A stretch of 64,000 nt of DNA. Origin: Caulobacter sp. 73W (GTDB lineage Bacteria; Pseudomonadota; Alphaproteobacteria; Caulobacterales; Caulobacteraceae). Positions 17,970 to 25,329 of the stretch are shown here, piece by piece. Location: assembly GCF_041021955.1 (NCBI RefSeq), contig NZ_CP158375.1, positions 1,054,001-1,118,000 on the forward strand, read 5' to 3'. The stretch's first letter is position 1; each line of letters opens with the position of its first letter. A model generated the notes under the pieces. It was not told the origin of the DNA. It ran no database searches and saw only the letters and a list, made by a program, of their open reading frames with translations. The position numbers and the translations under genes were made by a program.

Positions 17970-18683
17970 AGGGCTAGGCCGGAGACAAGCTCCGAAGTCC
18001 GCTCATTGTCGCCTCCCCCGGCCTTGTGCATGGGGTCCCTGTTTCAGCGGGCAGGGCGTTGGCGGGCGGCTAGCACTGAGAAGGCGGACGCAGGGACCCT
18101 CGCCACAAGGGCGAGGGAGGCGGAGTAAATCTGGGCACGGCTCCGCACCCCCACGGATCAGGACCCGCAAGGTTGGAAGGGCGGCGGAGCGGCCTGACCT
18201 TTGTCAGGCGATGAGGATTTTGGAGTGCCGGGTTCGACGCAGGTCGTTCCGCTCCGCGCGAGCCGTTATCCGGGAGCTGTCGGTAGGCAGCGCTCTTAGC
18301 GCTTAGCCGACGAAGCCTCCGGCGGGCGGGCTCCCTCAGCGTGGGAGTCCCCAGTCCGCGTGAGTAACCCCCTCACGCCTGCTGCACGCCGCCGATGTCT
18401 TGCCGCTTTGGGGCAAGAGCAGTGTCCAGACAGGGCCGAAGCCCCTCGTTCTCACCACCGACGGTCGCGCTACCCGCTCGACCGCATCCCCGTCACGACA
18501 CAGCGCTGGCCGCGCGCCCTTCCCGTGATGGGGACGGCCAGGAGCTTACGGGAGGTGCAGAGGGGGCGGATAAGTTCGTTCTTCTCCTCCCCTGTAGCGA
18601 AGCGTGCGGGGGAGGAGAAGGGAGCCCCCTCGCCAAAGAGAAAAGGCCCGGAGGCGTTCTCCGGGCCTTTCCCTTTTTGATCG
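17970..18683. other. 714-base gene-free region packed with hairpins; possible structured RNA(s)
   Basis: No credible reading frame is seen; the short frames that exist are Arg/Pro/Ser-rich. The sequence has many stable inverted repeats. At 18010-18122 a long imperfect hairpin pairs CGCCTCCC with GGGAGGCG (18115-18122), GCCTTGTG (18021-18028) with CACAAGGGC (18104-18112), and 18032-18041 with 18091-18100. Further stems: 18192-18198/18203-18209, 18279-18283/18307-18311, 18358-18364/18372-18378, 18399-18404/18412-18417 and a 10-bp stem 18488-18497/18524-18533. A 12-bp perfect stem 18581-18592/18609-18620 looks REP-like. I could not match it to RNase P, tmRNA or SRP RNA. Confidence 0.5.
18642..18670 (-). 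terminator. Terminator hairpin after the 43-residue ORF
   Basis: An 11-bp perfect stem AAAGGCCCGGA (18642-18652) / TCCGGGCCTTT (18660-18670). It has A-rich sequence on its left, giving a T-tract for minus-strand transcripts, and CCCTTTTTG on its right, so it may work in both directions. It lies 14 bases beyond the stop of the small minus-strand ORF. Confidence 0.7.
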
Positions 18684-18815
18684 TCAGCGGGGGCTTTCAA
18701 GGACCAGCCCCTCGGTCCAGCGCAGCTCGTCCTTATGAACGGGATTGGGCAGGACGCCATGGGCGCTAAGAGTTAGGACGAGCGTGCTCACGCCCGCGAT
18801 CAGCAGGATCTTCAT
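18684..18815 (-). CDS. Small secreted or membrane-anchored protein, 43 residues
   Basis: A short frame beginning MKILLIAGVSTLVLTLSAHG, a convincing signal peptide or anchor, followed by a polar stretch (VLPNPVHKDELRWTEG) and stop. A purine-rich AGGTGATGG lies just upstream of the ATG, and a strong terminator hairpin follows 14 bases after the stop. Those three features together are why I call it despite its size. No family recognised. It is convergent with the structured non-coding region and divergent from the GNAT gene. Confidence 0.5.
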   Translation of the reverse strand: MKILLIAGVSTLVLTLSAHGVLPNPVHKDELRWTEGLVLESPR

Positions 18816-18962
18816 CACACCATCACCTATGGAAAGAACGGGGTTCAGCGGCGCGCCGTGGACTGAACATGCCCCGCACCGAGTTCACTGACCAACGATA
18901 GGTTTTCGATGGGGTTGTGAGGTCATCTAACATCCAGCTCGCCGGCTTTCCGGGTTGTCGTC

Positions 18963-19487
18963 ATGCCGTCGGGCCGCCATGCTTCGCCGGTGATCCCGAC
19001 AGAGTTCTTCCGCACGCCGCGCCTCGCTTTCCGCCCCTTCATGCAGTCCGACTTGGATGCGCTCGCGGCCATCATCGGCGATCCGCGCGTGGCGCGCTTC
19101 GTGGGAGACGGTCAGCCGCTTGAGCGTCCCGCCGCCGCTCTCTGGATCACCCGGTCCCGGGAGAATGTGCAGCAGCACGGCTACGGCACGGGCGCGGTCG
19201 TGGAGTTGACTGACGGACGCCTTGTCGGTTGGGCCGGGTGGGCGCGTCCCGAGGGCGAGCCTGAGGAGCTGGTCTATGGCTTCGCCCATGACGCCTGGGG
19301 CCGTGGCTACGCCACCGAGATCGCCGCCGGTCTTGTCCGGTTCGCCCGGGAAAGCCTGGAACTGACCGAACTGCGCGCCATCACCTACGAGGATAACGCC
19401 GCATCCAGACGGGTGCTTGAACGGCTGGGCTTCCAGCCCCAGTCGGTGGAGGACGGTGACGTCATCTACCGGCTGGTTCTGGAGTAG
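18963..19487 (+). CDS. GNAT-family N-acetyltransferase (RimJ/RimL type)
   Basis: A 174-residue acetyltransferase using acetyl-CoA. It follows the RimJ/L pattern: the opening TPRLAFRPFMQSDLDALAAI, a central beta strand (LVGWAGWARP), the acetyl-CoA pyrophosphate-binding segment AHDAWGRGYATEIAAGLVRF and the C-terminal AITYEDNAASRRVLERLGFQ. Members acetylate ribosomal proteins, small amines or antibiotics; the substrate cannot be told from sequence. It is convergent with the GST gene with an 8-base gap. Confidence 0.88.
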   Translation: MPSGRHASPVIPTEFFRTPRLAFRPFMQSDLDALAAIIGDPRVARFVGDGQPLERPAAALWITRSRENVQQHGYGTGAVVELTDGRLVGWAGWARPEGEPEELVYGFAHDAWGRGYATEIAAGLVRFARESLELTELRAITYEDNAASRRVLERLGFQPQSVEDGDVIYRLVLE

Positions 19488-19495
19488 AGCCGACC

Positions 19496-20149
19496 TCAGT
19501 CTCGATCCGGCGCGCCCAGGGGGAAGTAGTGGCGGAAGCGCCGCGCCTCATCCACCGCGCGGGCGAAGGACGGGCGTTGCAGCAGGCGCGCGCGATAGGC
19601 CAGCAGATCGGCGTAGCGCTCGGGGATCTTGTAGGTCCAGTCGGCGTAGAACAGCGAGGGCGCCGCGGCGCAGTCCGCCAGGGTGAAACTGTCGCCGACC
19701 GCCCAGGTGCGCCCCTGCATGCGCTGATCCAGCCAGGCATAGCTGGTGTCGAGCATCTTGCGCGCTTCCTCGACGCCATAGGGATCACGGTCGTCGGGCG
19801 AGCGCAGGGTGTCGTAAACGAACTTGCCCTGGGGCGTCATGACGTAGTTGTCGAAAAAGCGATCCAGCATGCGCGCCTCGAGGGCGAGGTCTGGGTTCTC
19901 CGGGATCAGTTTCACCGGACCCGGGCGATGGACCTGGAGGTATTCGATGATGATCGACGTCTCCAGCACCACGCGCCCATTTTCGCGCAGGATCGGAAAA
20001 CGCTTCATGGGCCACAGCGCCGCGAACGCCTCCCCCACGCCTTCGTCCTCCAGCATGCGGTAGGTGAACGGGATGTCGTTCTCGTAGAACGCGATGAGCG
20101 CCTTCTGGCAGTAGGACGAGAAGGGGTGAGCGAAGAATTCGATGGTCAT
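19496..20149 (-). CDS. Glutathione S-transferase family protein
   Basis: A 217-residue GST: N-terminal thioredoxin-like domain (MTIEFFAHPFSSYCQKALIA, with Ser/Cys near the active site and the VLETSIIIEYL motif that binds the gamma-glutamyl group) and a helical C-terminal domain. It overlaps the upstream SRPBCC gene by four bases (ATGA), and the latter overlaps the ArsR gene, making a tight three-gene operon under ArsR control. Such ArsR-SRPBCC-GST sets are common in alphaproteobacteria; the physiological substrate is unknown. Confidence 0.9.
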   Translation of the reverse strand: MTIEFFAHPFSSYCQKALIAFYENDIPFTYRMLEDEGVGEAFAALWPMKRFPILRENGRVVLETSIIIEYLQVHRPGPVKLIPENPDLALEARMLDRFFDNYVMTPQGKFVYDTLRSPDDRDPYGVEEARKMLDTSYAWLDQRMQGRTWAVGDSFTLADCAAAPSLFYADWTYKIPERYADLLAYRARLLQRPSFARAVDEARRFRHYFPLGAPDRD

Positions 20150-20619
20150 GAGAAGGCCTTGGGCTCACGCCCCTCGATTATCGCGACCAGGTTGTCGATG
20201 TGCCAGGTCGTGCCGTGGTCGCGGCCCTGAACGGCCTCAAAGCCGCCGCTGAGGTAGGAGCCCTGTTCGGTGTGGAGCAGGCGGGTCTTGCCGCCTTCGG
20301 CCCGGAACTCGAGCGTCAGCAGCGAGACCGACAGCTTCTCGCCGTTGCTGAACATGTCGTAGACAAGGATGATCCGCTCGTCCTCGACGATGTCGTGATA
20401 GACGGCCTGGAAGTCGGTGATCAGGCCGCTGGGCCAGCGGGCATGGAACCGCTCCCGTCCGCCGACGCGAAAGTCGAAGTCGCGGTTCAGGGTTTCGATA
20501 TCCGACGGCGCCTTGAACCAGGCGCTCTTGGCCTCAAGGCTCGTATAGGCGGCGAAGACCCGCGCGGGCGAGGCGTTCAGCACCCGCTCGATCGTGAAGG
20601 TGGCGTTGGTGATCGTCAT
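20146..20619 (-). CDS. SRPBCC/AHSA1-domain protein
   Basis: A 157-residue protein of the Activator of Hsp90 ATPase homologue 1-like (AHSA1/CalC) group. Characteristic pieces are TIERVLNASPARVFAAYTSL, the Trp-phe pair in KSAWFKAPSD, and the C-terminal WHIDNLVAIIEG. It sits between the ArsR-like regulator and the GST gene with 4-base overlaps at both ends. In such operons the AHSA1 protein probably binds or modifies a small hydrophobic compound that the regulator senses; this is inference from context. Confidence 0.88.
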   Translation of the reverse strand: MTITNATFTIERVLNASPARVFAAYTSLEAKSAWFKAPSDIETLNRDFDFRVGGRERFHARWPSGLITDFQAVYHDIVEDERIILVYDMFSNGEKLSVSLLTLEFRAEGGKTRLLHTEQGSYLSGGFEAVQGRDHGTTWHIDNLVAIIEGREPKAFS

Positions 20620-20963
20620 TGATCCCCCTCCTCAGGGGCGGTCCTGGCCAGGTAGGCCTCGAGTTGATCGTATTGCTGCTCCCAGAACCGCTTGCGCTCG
20701 GCGATCCAGCGCTCGACCTGAGTCATGGTCTCGATCTCGAGACTGCAGGTGCGCACGCGGCCGACCTTCTGGCTCTTCACCAGCCCGGCCTCTTCCAGGA
20801 TCTTCAGATGCTGGACCACCGCCGACAGGGTCATCGGCAGGGGCTTGGCCAGTTCGCTGACCGAGGCGGGTCCAAAGCTCAGCCGCTCCACCATGGCGCG
20901 ACGGCCGGGGTCGGACAGGGCCTGGAAGGCGAGGTCGAGGGGTTCAGCTTGATACTGAAGCAT
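20616..20963 (-). CDS. ArsR-family regulator (SdpR-like, metal-independent)
   Basis: A 115-residue winged-helix repressor (LDLAFQALSDPGRRAMVERL, SVSELAKPLPMTLSAVVQHLKIL, GLVKSQKVGRVRTCSLE). No CxC metal motif is present in the recognition helix, so it is probably not a metal sensor. It heads the SRPBCC-GST operon. A perfect 10-bp palindrome CACTTAAGTG lies immediately before its ATG, where a bound dimer would block both transcription and the ribosome-binding site: autoregulation is likely. Confidence 0.9.
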   Translation of the reverse strand: MLQYQAEPLDLAFQALSDPGRRAMVERLSFGPASVSELAKPLPMTLSAVVQHLKILEEAGLVKSQKVGRVRTCSLEIETMTQVERWIAERKRFWEQQYDQLEAYLARTAPEEGDQ

Positions 20964-20964
20964 T

Positions 20965-20974
20965 CACTTAAGTG
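20965..20974. promoter_or_regulatory. CACTTAAGTG palindrome, likely ArsR-type operator
   Basis: Perfect 10-bp inverted repeat beginning two bases upstream of the ArsR ATG codon. Similar CACTTAAGTG-type boxes are what I would expect for SdpR/ArsR-SRPBCC operons. Proximity to the start implies it lies downstream of, or overlapping, the transcription start. Confidence 0.6.
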
Positions 20975-21127
20975 TTCACGCGACCGGAAGAGAGTCAAGC
21001 GCCGCGCTGACGGATGGAGAGGGAAGCCCGGCCCCACTGTGTCCGATCCGCCCCATGGCAGCGCTTTGTTGCGCCGCAAGGCGTGGAAAGCCGTTGGACT
21101 TCGCTGGCGGGGACCTATGTTGGCCGC

Positions 21128-22006
21128 ATGGCGACCCATGTTCCGTATAACAGTCTGCGTGCGCTCGAGGCCGCCGTCCGTCACCGCAGCTACAGCCGCG
21201 CCGGCCGCGAGCTGAACGTCACCCACGGCGCGGTCAGCCAGCAGATTCGTCGGCTGGAAGACGAACTGGGCCAGACCCTGTTCATCCGTCTGGGCAACGA
21301 CATGAACCCCACCCCGGCGGCTGAGGAGCTGGCCAAGGCGGTGGCGAAGTCCACGGTCCTCCTGACCAACGCCATCGAGGACGCCCGTTTCCAGGCCTCG
21401 CTGTGCCCACTGGTGATCTCCATCGGATCGTCCTTCGCCCGCCGCTGGCTGGCGCCGCGCATGGCCGCAATCTCGAAGATCGAGCCGTCACTTGAGGTGC
21501 GGACCGACGACGGCCTGGCCAATCTGCGCTCCGACGGGGTCGATGTGGCCATCCGGTTCGGCATCGGTCCTTGGACGGGTCTGGAAAGCCGCCAGATCTT
21601 CCAGGACAGCCTGGCCCCGGTGTGCAGTCCCGCCTTCCTGGAGCGTCACCCGCTGGAGAAGCCCGAGGACCTGGCGAACGTGCCGCTGCTGCGCCACACG
21701 GGGATTCCGTGGCGGTTGTGGTTCGAGGCCCAGGGGCTGCCCACGCCGCCCGCGGCCCTGCGGGGCCTGCGCTTCGACGACACGTCCTTCATGCTGGACG
21801 CCGCCGCTCAGGGCGTCGGGGTGGCGCTGGGCAGGATCGGCTTCGCCAAGGACGAACTGGCGGCTGGAACCCTGGTCCGCCCCTTCGCCGGAGAGGTGGA
21901 CATCCCCACCGCCCACCACTTCGTCTGGCGGGCCGACAGCCACAAGCTGGCGCGGATCGAGGCCTTGCGGGACTGGATGCTGGCGGACTCGGCGACCGCC
22001 TTCTAA
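21128..22006 (+). CDS. LysR-family transcriptional regulator (GcvA-like)
   Basis: A 292-residue LysR regulator. The ATG at 21128 gives MATHVPYNSLRALEAAVRHR followed at once by the helix-turn-helix (SYSRAGRELNVTHGAVSQQI); the open frame further upstream encodes no conserved sequence. The substrate domain begins LCPLVISIGSSFARRWLAPR, and the C-terminus FVWRADSHKLARIEALRDWM is typical of the GcvA/AmpR branch. It is divergent from the ArsR operon and upstream of the 3-hydroxyacyl-CoA dehydrogenase on the same strand; either may be a target. Effector unknown. Confidence 0.9.
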   Translation: MATHVPYNSLRALEAAVRHRSYSRAGRELNVTHGAVSQQIRRLEDELGQTLFIRLGNDMNPTPAAEELAKAVAKSTVLLTNAIEDARFQASLCPLVISIGSSFARRWLAPRMAAISKIEPSLEVRTDDGLANLRSDGVDVAIRFGIGPWTGLESRQIFQDSLAPVCSPAFLERHPLEKPEDLANVPLLRHTGIPWRLWFEAQGLPTPPAALRGLRFDDTSFMLDAAAQGVGVALGRIGFAKDELAAGTLVRPFAGEVDIPTAHHFVWRADSHKLARIEALRDWMLADSATAF

Positions 22007-22123
22007 ACGGCGCTTCGCTGCGCCGCAGCAATCGCTTGTCGATCATACGGTCGTTCGTGCTACATACCGCGCTTGTTTTTTCAGCGACGGCGCCGCCGGA
22101 GCGTTCAAGCCAAGGCTTGGGTA

Positions 22124-23002
22124 ATGGTTGATATCAAGTCCGTCGGCGTCATCGGCGCCGGCCAGATGGGTTCGGGCATCGCGCACGTTGTGGCGCTGGG
22201 CGGCTATGAGGTGCGTCTGCACGACCTCTCGGCGGACCGGATCGATGCGGGCGTCGCCCTGATCGAGAAGAACCTGGCCCGTCAGGTCGGCCGGGGCCTG
22301 ATCGACGATGCGGCCATGAAGGCGGCCCTGGGCCGCATCAAGCCCGCCCCTGATCTGGCCGCCATCGGCGCCACGGACATCGCCATCGAGGCGGCGACCG
22401 AGAACGAAGAGATCAAGAAATCGATCTTCCGCAGCCTGGTGCCGCACCTGGGTCCGGACACGCTGCTGGCGTCCAACACCTCGTCGATCTCGATCACCCG
22501 CCTGGCCTCGGTCACCGACCGCCCGGAGCGGTTCATCGGCCTGCACTTCATGAACCCCGTGCCGATCATGAAGCTGGTGGAGATCATCCGCGGCATCGCC
22601 ACGGACGTTCCGACCTACGAAACCGCCGTCAATTTCGCCCAGTCCCTGGGCAAGACCACCTCGAACGCCGAGGACTTCCCGGCCTTCATCGTGAACCGCG
22701 TCCTGGTCCCGATGATCAACGAGGCGATCTACACCCTTTACGAAGGGGTCGGCACGGTCGACGCCATCGACACCGCCATGAAGCTGGGCGCCAACCATCC
22801 TATGGGTCCGCTGGAGCTGGGCGACTTCATCGGCCTGGACACCGTCCTGTCGATCATGAACGTGCTGTATGAGGGCCTGGCGGACAGCAAGTATCGCCCC
22901 TGCCCGTTGCTGGTGAAGTACGTCGAGGCCGGCTGGCTGGGCCGCAAGACCGGCCGCGGCTTCTACGACTACCGCGGCGAGACCCCCGTCCCCACCCGCT
23001 AA
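22124..23002 (+). CDS. hbdA: 3-hydroxybutyryl-CoA dehydrogenase
   Basis: NAD(P)-dependent oxidoreductase of 292 residues interconverting acetoacetyl-CoA and 3-hydroxybutyryl-CoA. The Rossmann motif is GVIGAGQMGSGIAHVVAL, the substrate/catalytic block IGLHFMNPVPIMKLVEIIRG carries the catalytic His, and the C-terminal helical domain ends LGRKTGRGFYDY. ATG 22124 was picked because an upstream in-frame extension is Arg-rich and unlike the family. It is a stand-alone enzyme, not fused to an enoyl-CoA hydratase, and is convergent with feoB. It may serve PHB turnover, butyrate metabolism or the acetyl-CoA assimilation suggested by mcd/etf nearby. Confidence 0.93.
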   Translation: MVDIKSVGVIGAGQMGSGIAHVVALGGYEVRLHDLSADRIDAGVALIEKNLARQVGRGLIDDAAMKAALGRIKPAPDLAAIGATDIAIEAATENEEIKKSIFRSLVPHLGPDTLLASNTSSISITRLASVTDRPERFIGLHFMNPVPIMKLVEIIRGIATDVPTYETAVNFAQSLGKTTSNAEDFPAFIVNRVLVPMINEAIYTLYEGVGTVDAIDTAMKLGANHPMGPLELGDFIGLDTVLSIMNVLYEGLADSKYRPCPLLVKYVEAGWLGRKTGRGFYDYRGETPVPTR

Positions 23003-23021
23003 ATCGCCCGGGCGGGCTGGG

Positions 23022-24893
23022 TCACCCCAGCCCGAAGGCGCTGGCCACGCGGAACGTCACGAACGCCGCCAGGTAGGCCAGACCCACCATGTAGAAGAAC
23101 ATGACCGACGGCCACAGCCAGCCGTTGGTCTCGCGCTTGACCACGCCCAGGGTCGGGGCGCACTGGGGCGCGAAGACGTACCAGGCCAGGAAGGCCAGGG
23201 CCGTGGCGATCGACCAGTGGCTGGACAGGGTGGAGGCCAGGGCGTCGGTGGCGCCGTCCGCCTCGCTGACCGCATAGACCGTCCCCAGCACCGCCACAGC
23301 CACCTCGCGGGCGGCCATGCCCGGGATCAGGGCGATGGACATCTGCCAGTTGAAGCCGATGGGCTGCATGATCGGCTGGATGAAGCGCCCGATCATGCCG
23401 GCGAAGCTGTAGTCGATGGCCGGCTCGGTCGCGCCTTCCGGCGGATAGGGGAAGGTCGACAGCGCCCAGACCAGGATCATCAGCGGCAGGATGATGCGGC
23501 CCGCGCGGCTCATGAAGATGCGCGCCCTGATCCACAGGTTCATCAGCACATTCTTGATGTCGGGCGTCTTGTAGGTGGGCAACTCCATCATGAAGGGCTC
23601 GACCGAGCCCCGCCAAAAGACGCGGCGGATGACGAAGGACACCAGCAGGGCGCTGATGATGCCCGCGGCGTAGAGGCCGAACATCACCAGTCCCTGCAGG
23701 CTGACGAAGCCCCACACCGTGGTGTTGGGAATGAAGGCGGCGATGATCAGGGTGTAGACCGGAATCCGCGCCGAGCAGGTCATCAGCGGGGCCACCAGGA
23801 TGGTCGTCAGGCGGTCCTGCTTGTTGTCGATCACCCGTGTGGACATGATCCCGGGGATCGCGCAGGCGAAGCTGGACAGCAGCGGAATGAAGGCCCGCCC
23901 GTGCAGACCCGCCCCGCCCATGATCTTGTCCATCAGGAAGGCCGCGCGGGACATGTACCCGCTATCCTCCAGCATGATGATGAAGAAGAACAGGATCAGG
24001 ATCTGCGGCAGGAAGACCACCACGCTGCCCACCCCGCCGATCAGGCCGTCGACCAGAAGGCTGCGGATCAGATTGTCGGGCAGGACGCTGTTGATCAGGC
24101 CGCTGAGGGCCGCGAAGCCCGCCTCGATCCCGTCCATGGCTGGCGTCGCCCAGGTGAACACCGCCTGGAACATGACGAACAGCAGGCCCAGCAGGATGGC
24201 GAGGCCCGCCGCCGGATGCAGCAGGACGCTGTCGATGCGGCCAGTGATGGTGTCCGGGCGCTCGGCCGGCTTAACGCAGGCCTTCACGATGCGGCGCGCC
24301 TCGGCATGTGCCTGGCGCAGCTCGGCGGCGGTAGGCTCGTGCCAGACGTTGTCGTGCGGCTTCACCGTCTCGGCCACGGCGTCGACCTGCTTCAGCAGGT
24401 CTTCCAGACCGCGCTTGCGGGTGGCGACGGTGGTGACGATCGGCGCGCCGATCTCCTGCGACAGGCGCTCGATGTCGATCTGCAGGCCCTGGCGCTGGGC
24501 GATGTCGAACATGTTGAGCGCTAGGACGAACGGACGCCCGACCTGCTTCAGCTCCAGCACCAGACGCAGGATCAGGCGCAGGTTGGTGGCGTCGGCCACG
24601 CAGACCACCACGTCGGGCGGCGTCTCGCCGGACAGACGGCCGAGCACGGCGTCGCGGGTGACCACTTCATCGGGGCTGCGGGCGCGCAGGGAATAGGTGC
24701 CGGGCAGGTCGAGCACGGACAGGGTGCGGCCGCCGGGCGTGGTCAGGTGGCCTTCCTTCCGCTCGACGGTGACGCCGGCGTAGTTCGCCACCTTCTGGCG
24801 CGCCCCGGTCAGGGCGTTGAACAGGGCCGTCTTGCCGGAGTTGGGATTGCCGACCAGCGCGGCGCGCAGGGGCGAAAGCGTCACATCAGTCAA
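23022..24893 (-). CDS. feoB: Ferrous iron transporter FeoB
   Basis: A 623-residue Fe(II) permease. The N-terminal G domain has G1 GNPNSGKTALFN, G2 YAGVTVERKEG, G3 LDLPGTYSL and G4 LNMFD, then the helical GDI region and about eight membrane helices with the two gate regions (including VVFLPQILILFFFIIMLEDS and SSFACAIPGIMSTR). It lies 3 bases downstream of feoA; no feoC is seen. A 9-bp inverted repeat (23013-23021/23026-23034) spans its stop codon in the convergent gap with the hydroxybutyryl-CoA dehydrogenase gene, but without a clear T-tract. Confidence 0.96.
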   Translation of the reverse strand: MTDVTLSPLRAALVGNPNSGKTALFNALTGARQKVANYAGVTVERKEGHLTTPGGRTLSVLDLPGTYSLRARSPDEVVTRDAVLGRLSGETPPDVVVCVADATNLRLILRLVLELKQVGRPFVLALNMFDIAQRQGLQIDIERLSQEIGAPIVTTVATRKRGLEDLLKQVDAVAETVKPHDNVWHEPTAAELRQAHAEARRIVKACVKPAERPDTITGRIDSVLLHPAAGLAILLGLLFVMFQAVFTWATPAMDGIEAGFAALSGLINSVLPDNLIRSLLVDGLIGGVGSVVVFLPQILILFFFIIMLEDSGYMSRAAFLMDKIMGGAGLHGRAFIPLLSSFACAIPGIMSTRVIDNKQDRLTTILVAPLMTCSARIPVYTLIIAAFIPNTTVWGFVSLQGLVMFGLYAAGIISALLVSFVIRRVFWRGSVEPFMMELPTYKTPDIKNVLMNLWIRARIFMSRAGRIILPLMILVWALSTFPYPPEGATEPAIDYSFAGMIGRFIQPIMQPIGFNWQMSIALIPGMAAREVAVAVLGTVYAVSEADGATDALASTLSSHWSIATALAFLAWYVFAPQCAPTLGVVKRETNGWLWPSVMFFYMVGLAYLAAFVTFRVASAFGLG

Positions 24894-24896
24894 AGC

Positions 24897-25202
24897 TCAG
24901 TTCCCAGACTCGAAACGAACATCGATCACCGCCGCCTCTTTGCGGCGCAGGGCGACGCGCATGTCGTCGACCCGCACGGCGATGGGATCGCCGCCGATCA
25001 TGCCCTCGTGCAGCAGCTCGATCTCGGCCCCTTCGACGAAGCCCAGCTCCAGCAGGCGGCGCTCCAGCTCTTCGGCCTGGAGAGCGCCGTGCGCGCTGTG
25101 GTCGCCCACATGGACGATGACGCCGCGGTCGCCAGGATGCGCCTTGCTCAAGGGGCGAACGTCGCCCGCCTGCATCTGCTCCGCGAGGGCGCTGTCGTGC
25201 AT
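24897..25202 (-). CDS. feoA: FeoA-like SH3 domain protein
   Basis: A 101-residue FeoA: an SH3-like beta barrel that binds FeoB and aids Fe(II) uptake. Recognisable are MRPLS-like VRPLSKAHPGDRGVIVHV, ERRLLELGFVEGAEIELL and PIAVRVDDMRVALRRKEA. It is slightly longer than the usual 75-80 residues owing to a 15-residue N-terminal leader. It precedes feoB with a 3-base gap. The 127-base gap upstream contains TTGCGAACGATTATCAGC (25221-25238), loosely like a Fur box. Confidence 0.92.
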   Translation of the reverse strand: MHDSALAEQMQAGDVRPLSKAHPGDRGVIVHVGDHSAHGALQAEELERRLLELGFVEGAEIELLHEGMIGGDPIAVRVDDMRVALRRKEAAVIDVRFESGN

Positions 25203-25220
25203 GTCGGCTCCTGCAAAAAG

Positions 25221-25238
25221 TTGCGAACGATTATCAGC
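25221..25238. promoter_or_regulatory. Possible Fur-box-like site upstream of feoA
   Basis: On the minus strand the sequence GCTGATAATCGTTCGCAA contains a GATAAT half similar to the Fur consensus, 19-36 bases before the feoA start. The second half-site is poor. Iron-dependent control of feoAB by Fur is established for related bacteria; this specific site is a guess. Confidence 0.3.
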
Positions 25239-25329
25239 CCAGCTCCAGCATGTCGATGCGACGGTTAGGCTTTGCGTCCTTCGATGCGCCCGCTAAAGCG
25301 GGGCTGCGCAGTCTGCACGGGAGTTTTCA

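Noticed and set aside
18010..18122. Possible 6S or SRP RNA in the long hairpin
   Set aside because: The SRP apical loop (GGAAGCAGCC type) is missing and the element is shorter than typical 6S RNA. I left it as an unnamed structured region.
18190..18260. Possible tmRNA piece because of a GGGTTCGAC motif at 18230-18238
   Set aside because: No adjacent T-stem pairing, no tag-coding segment and no CCA-like end.
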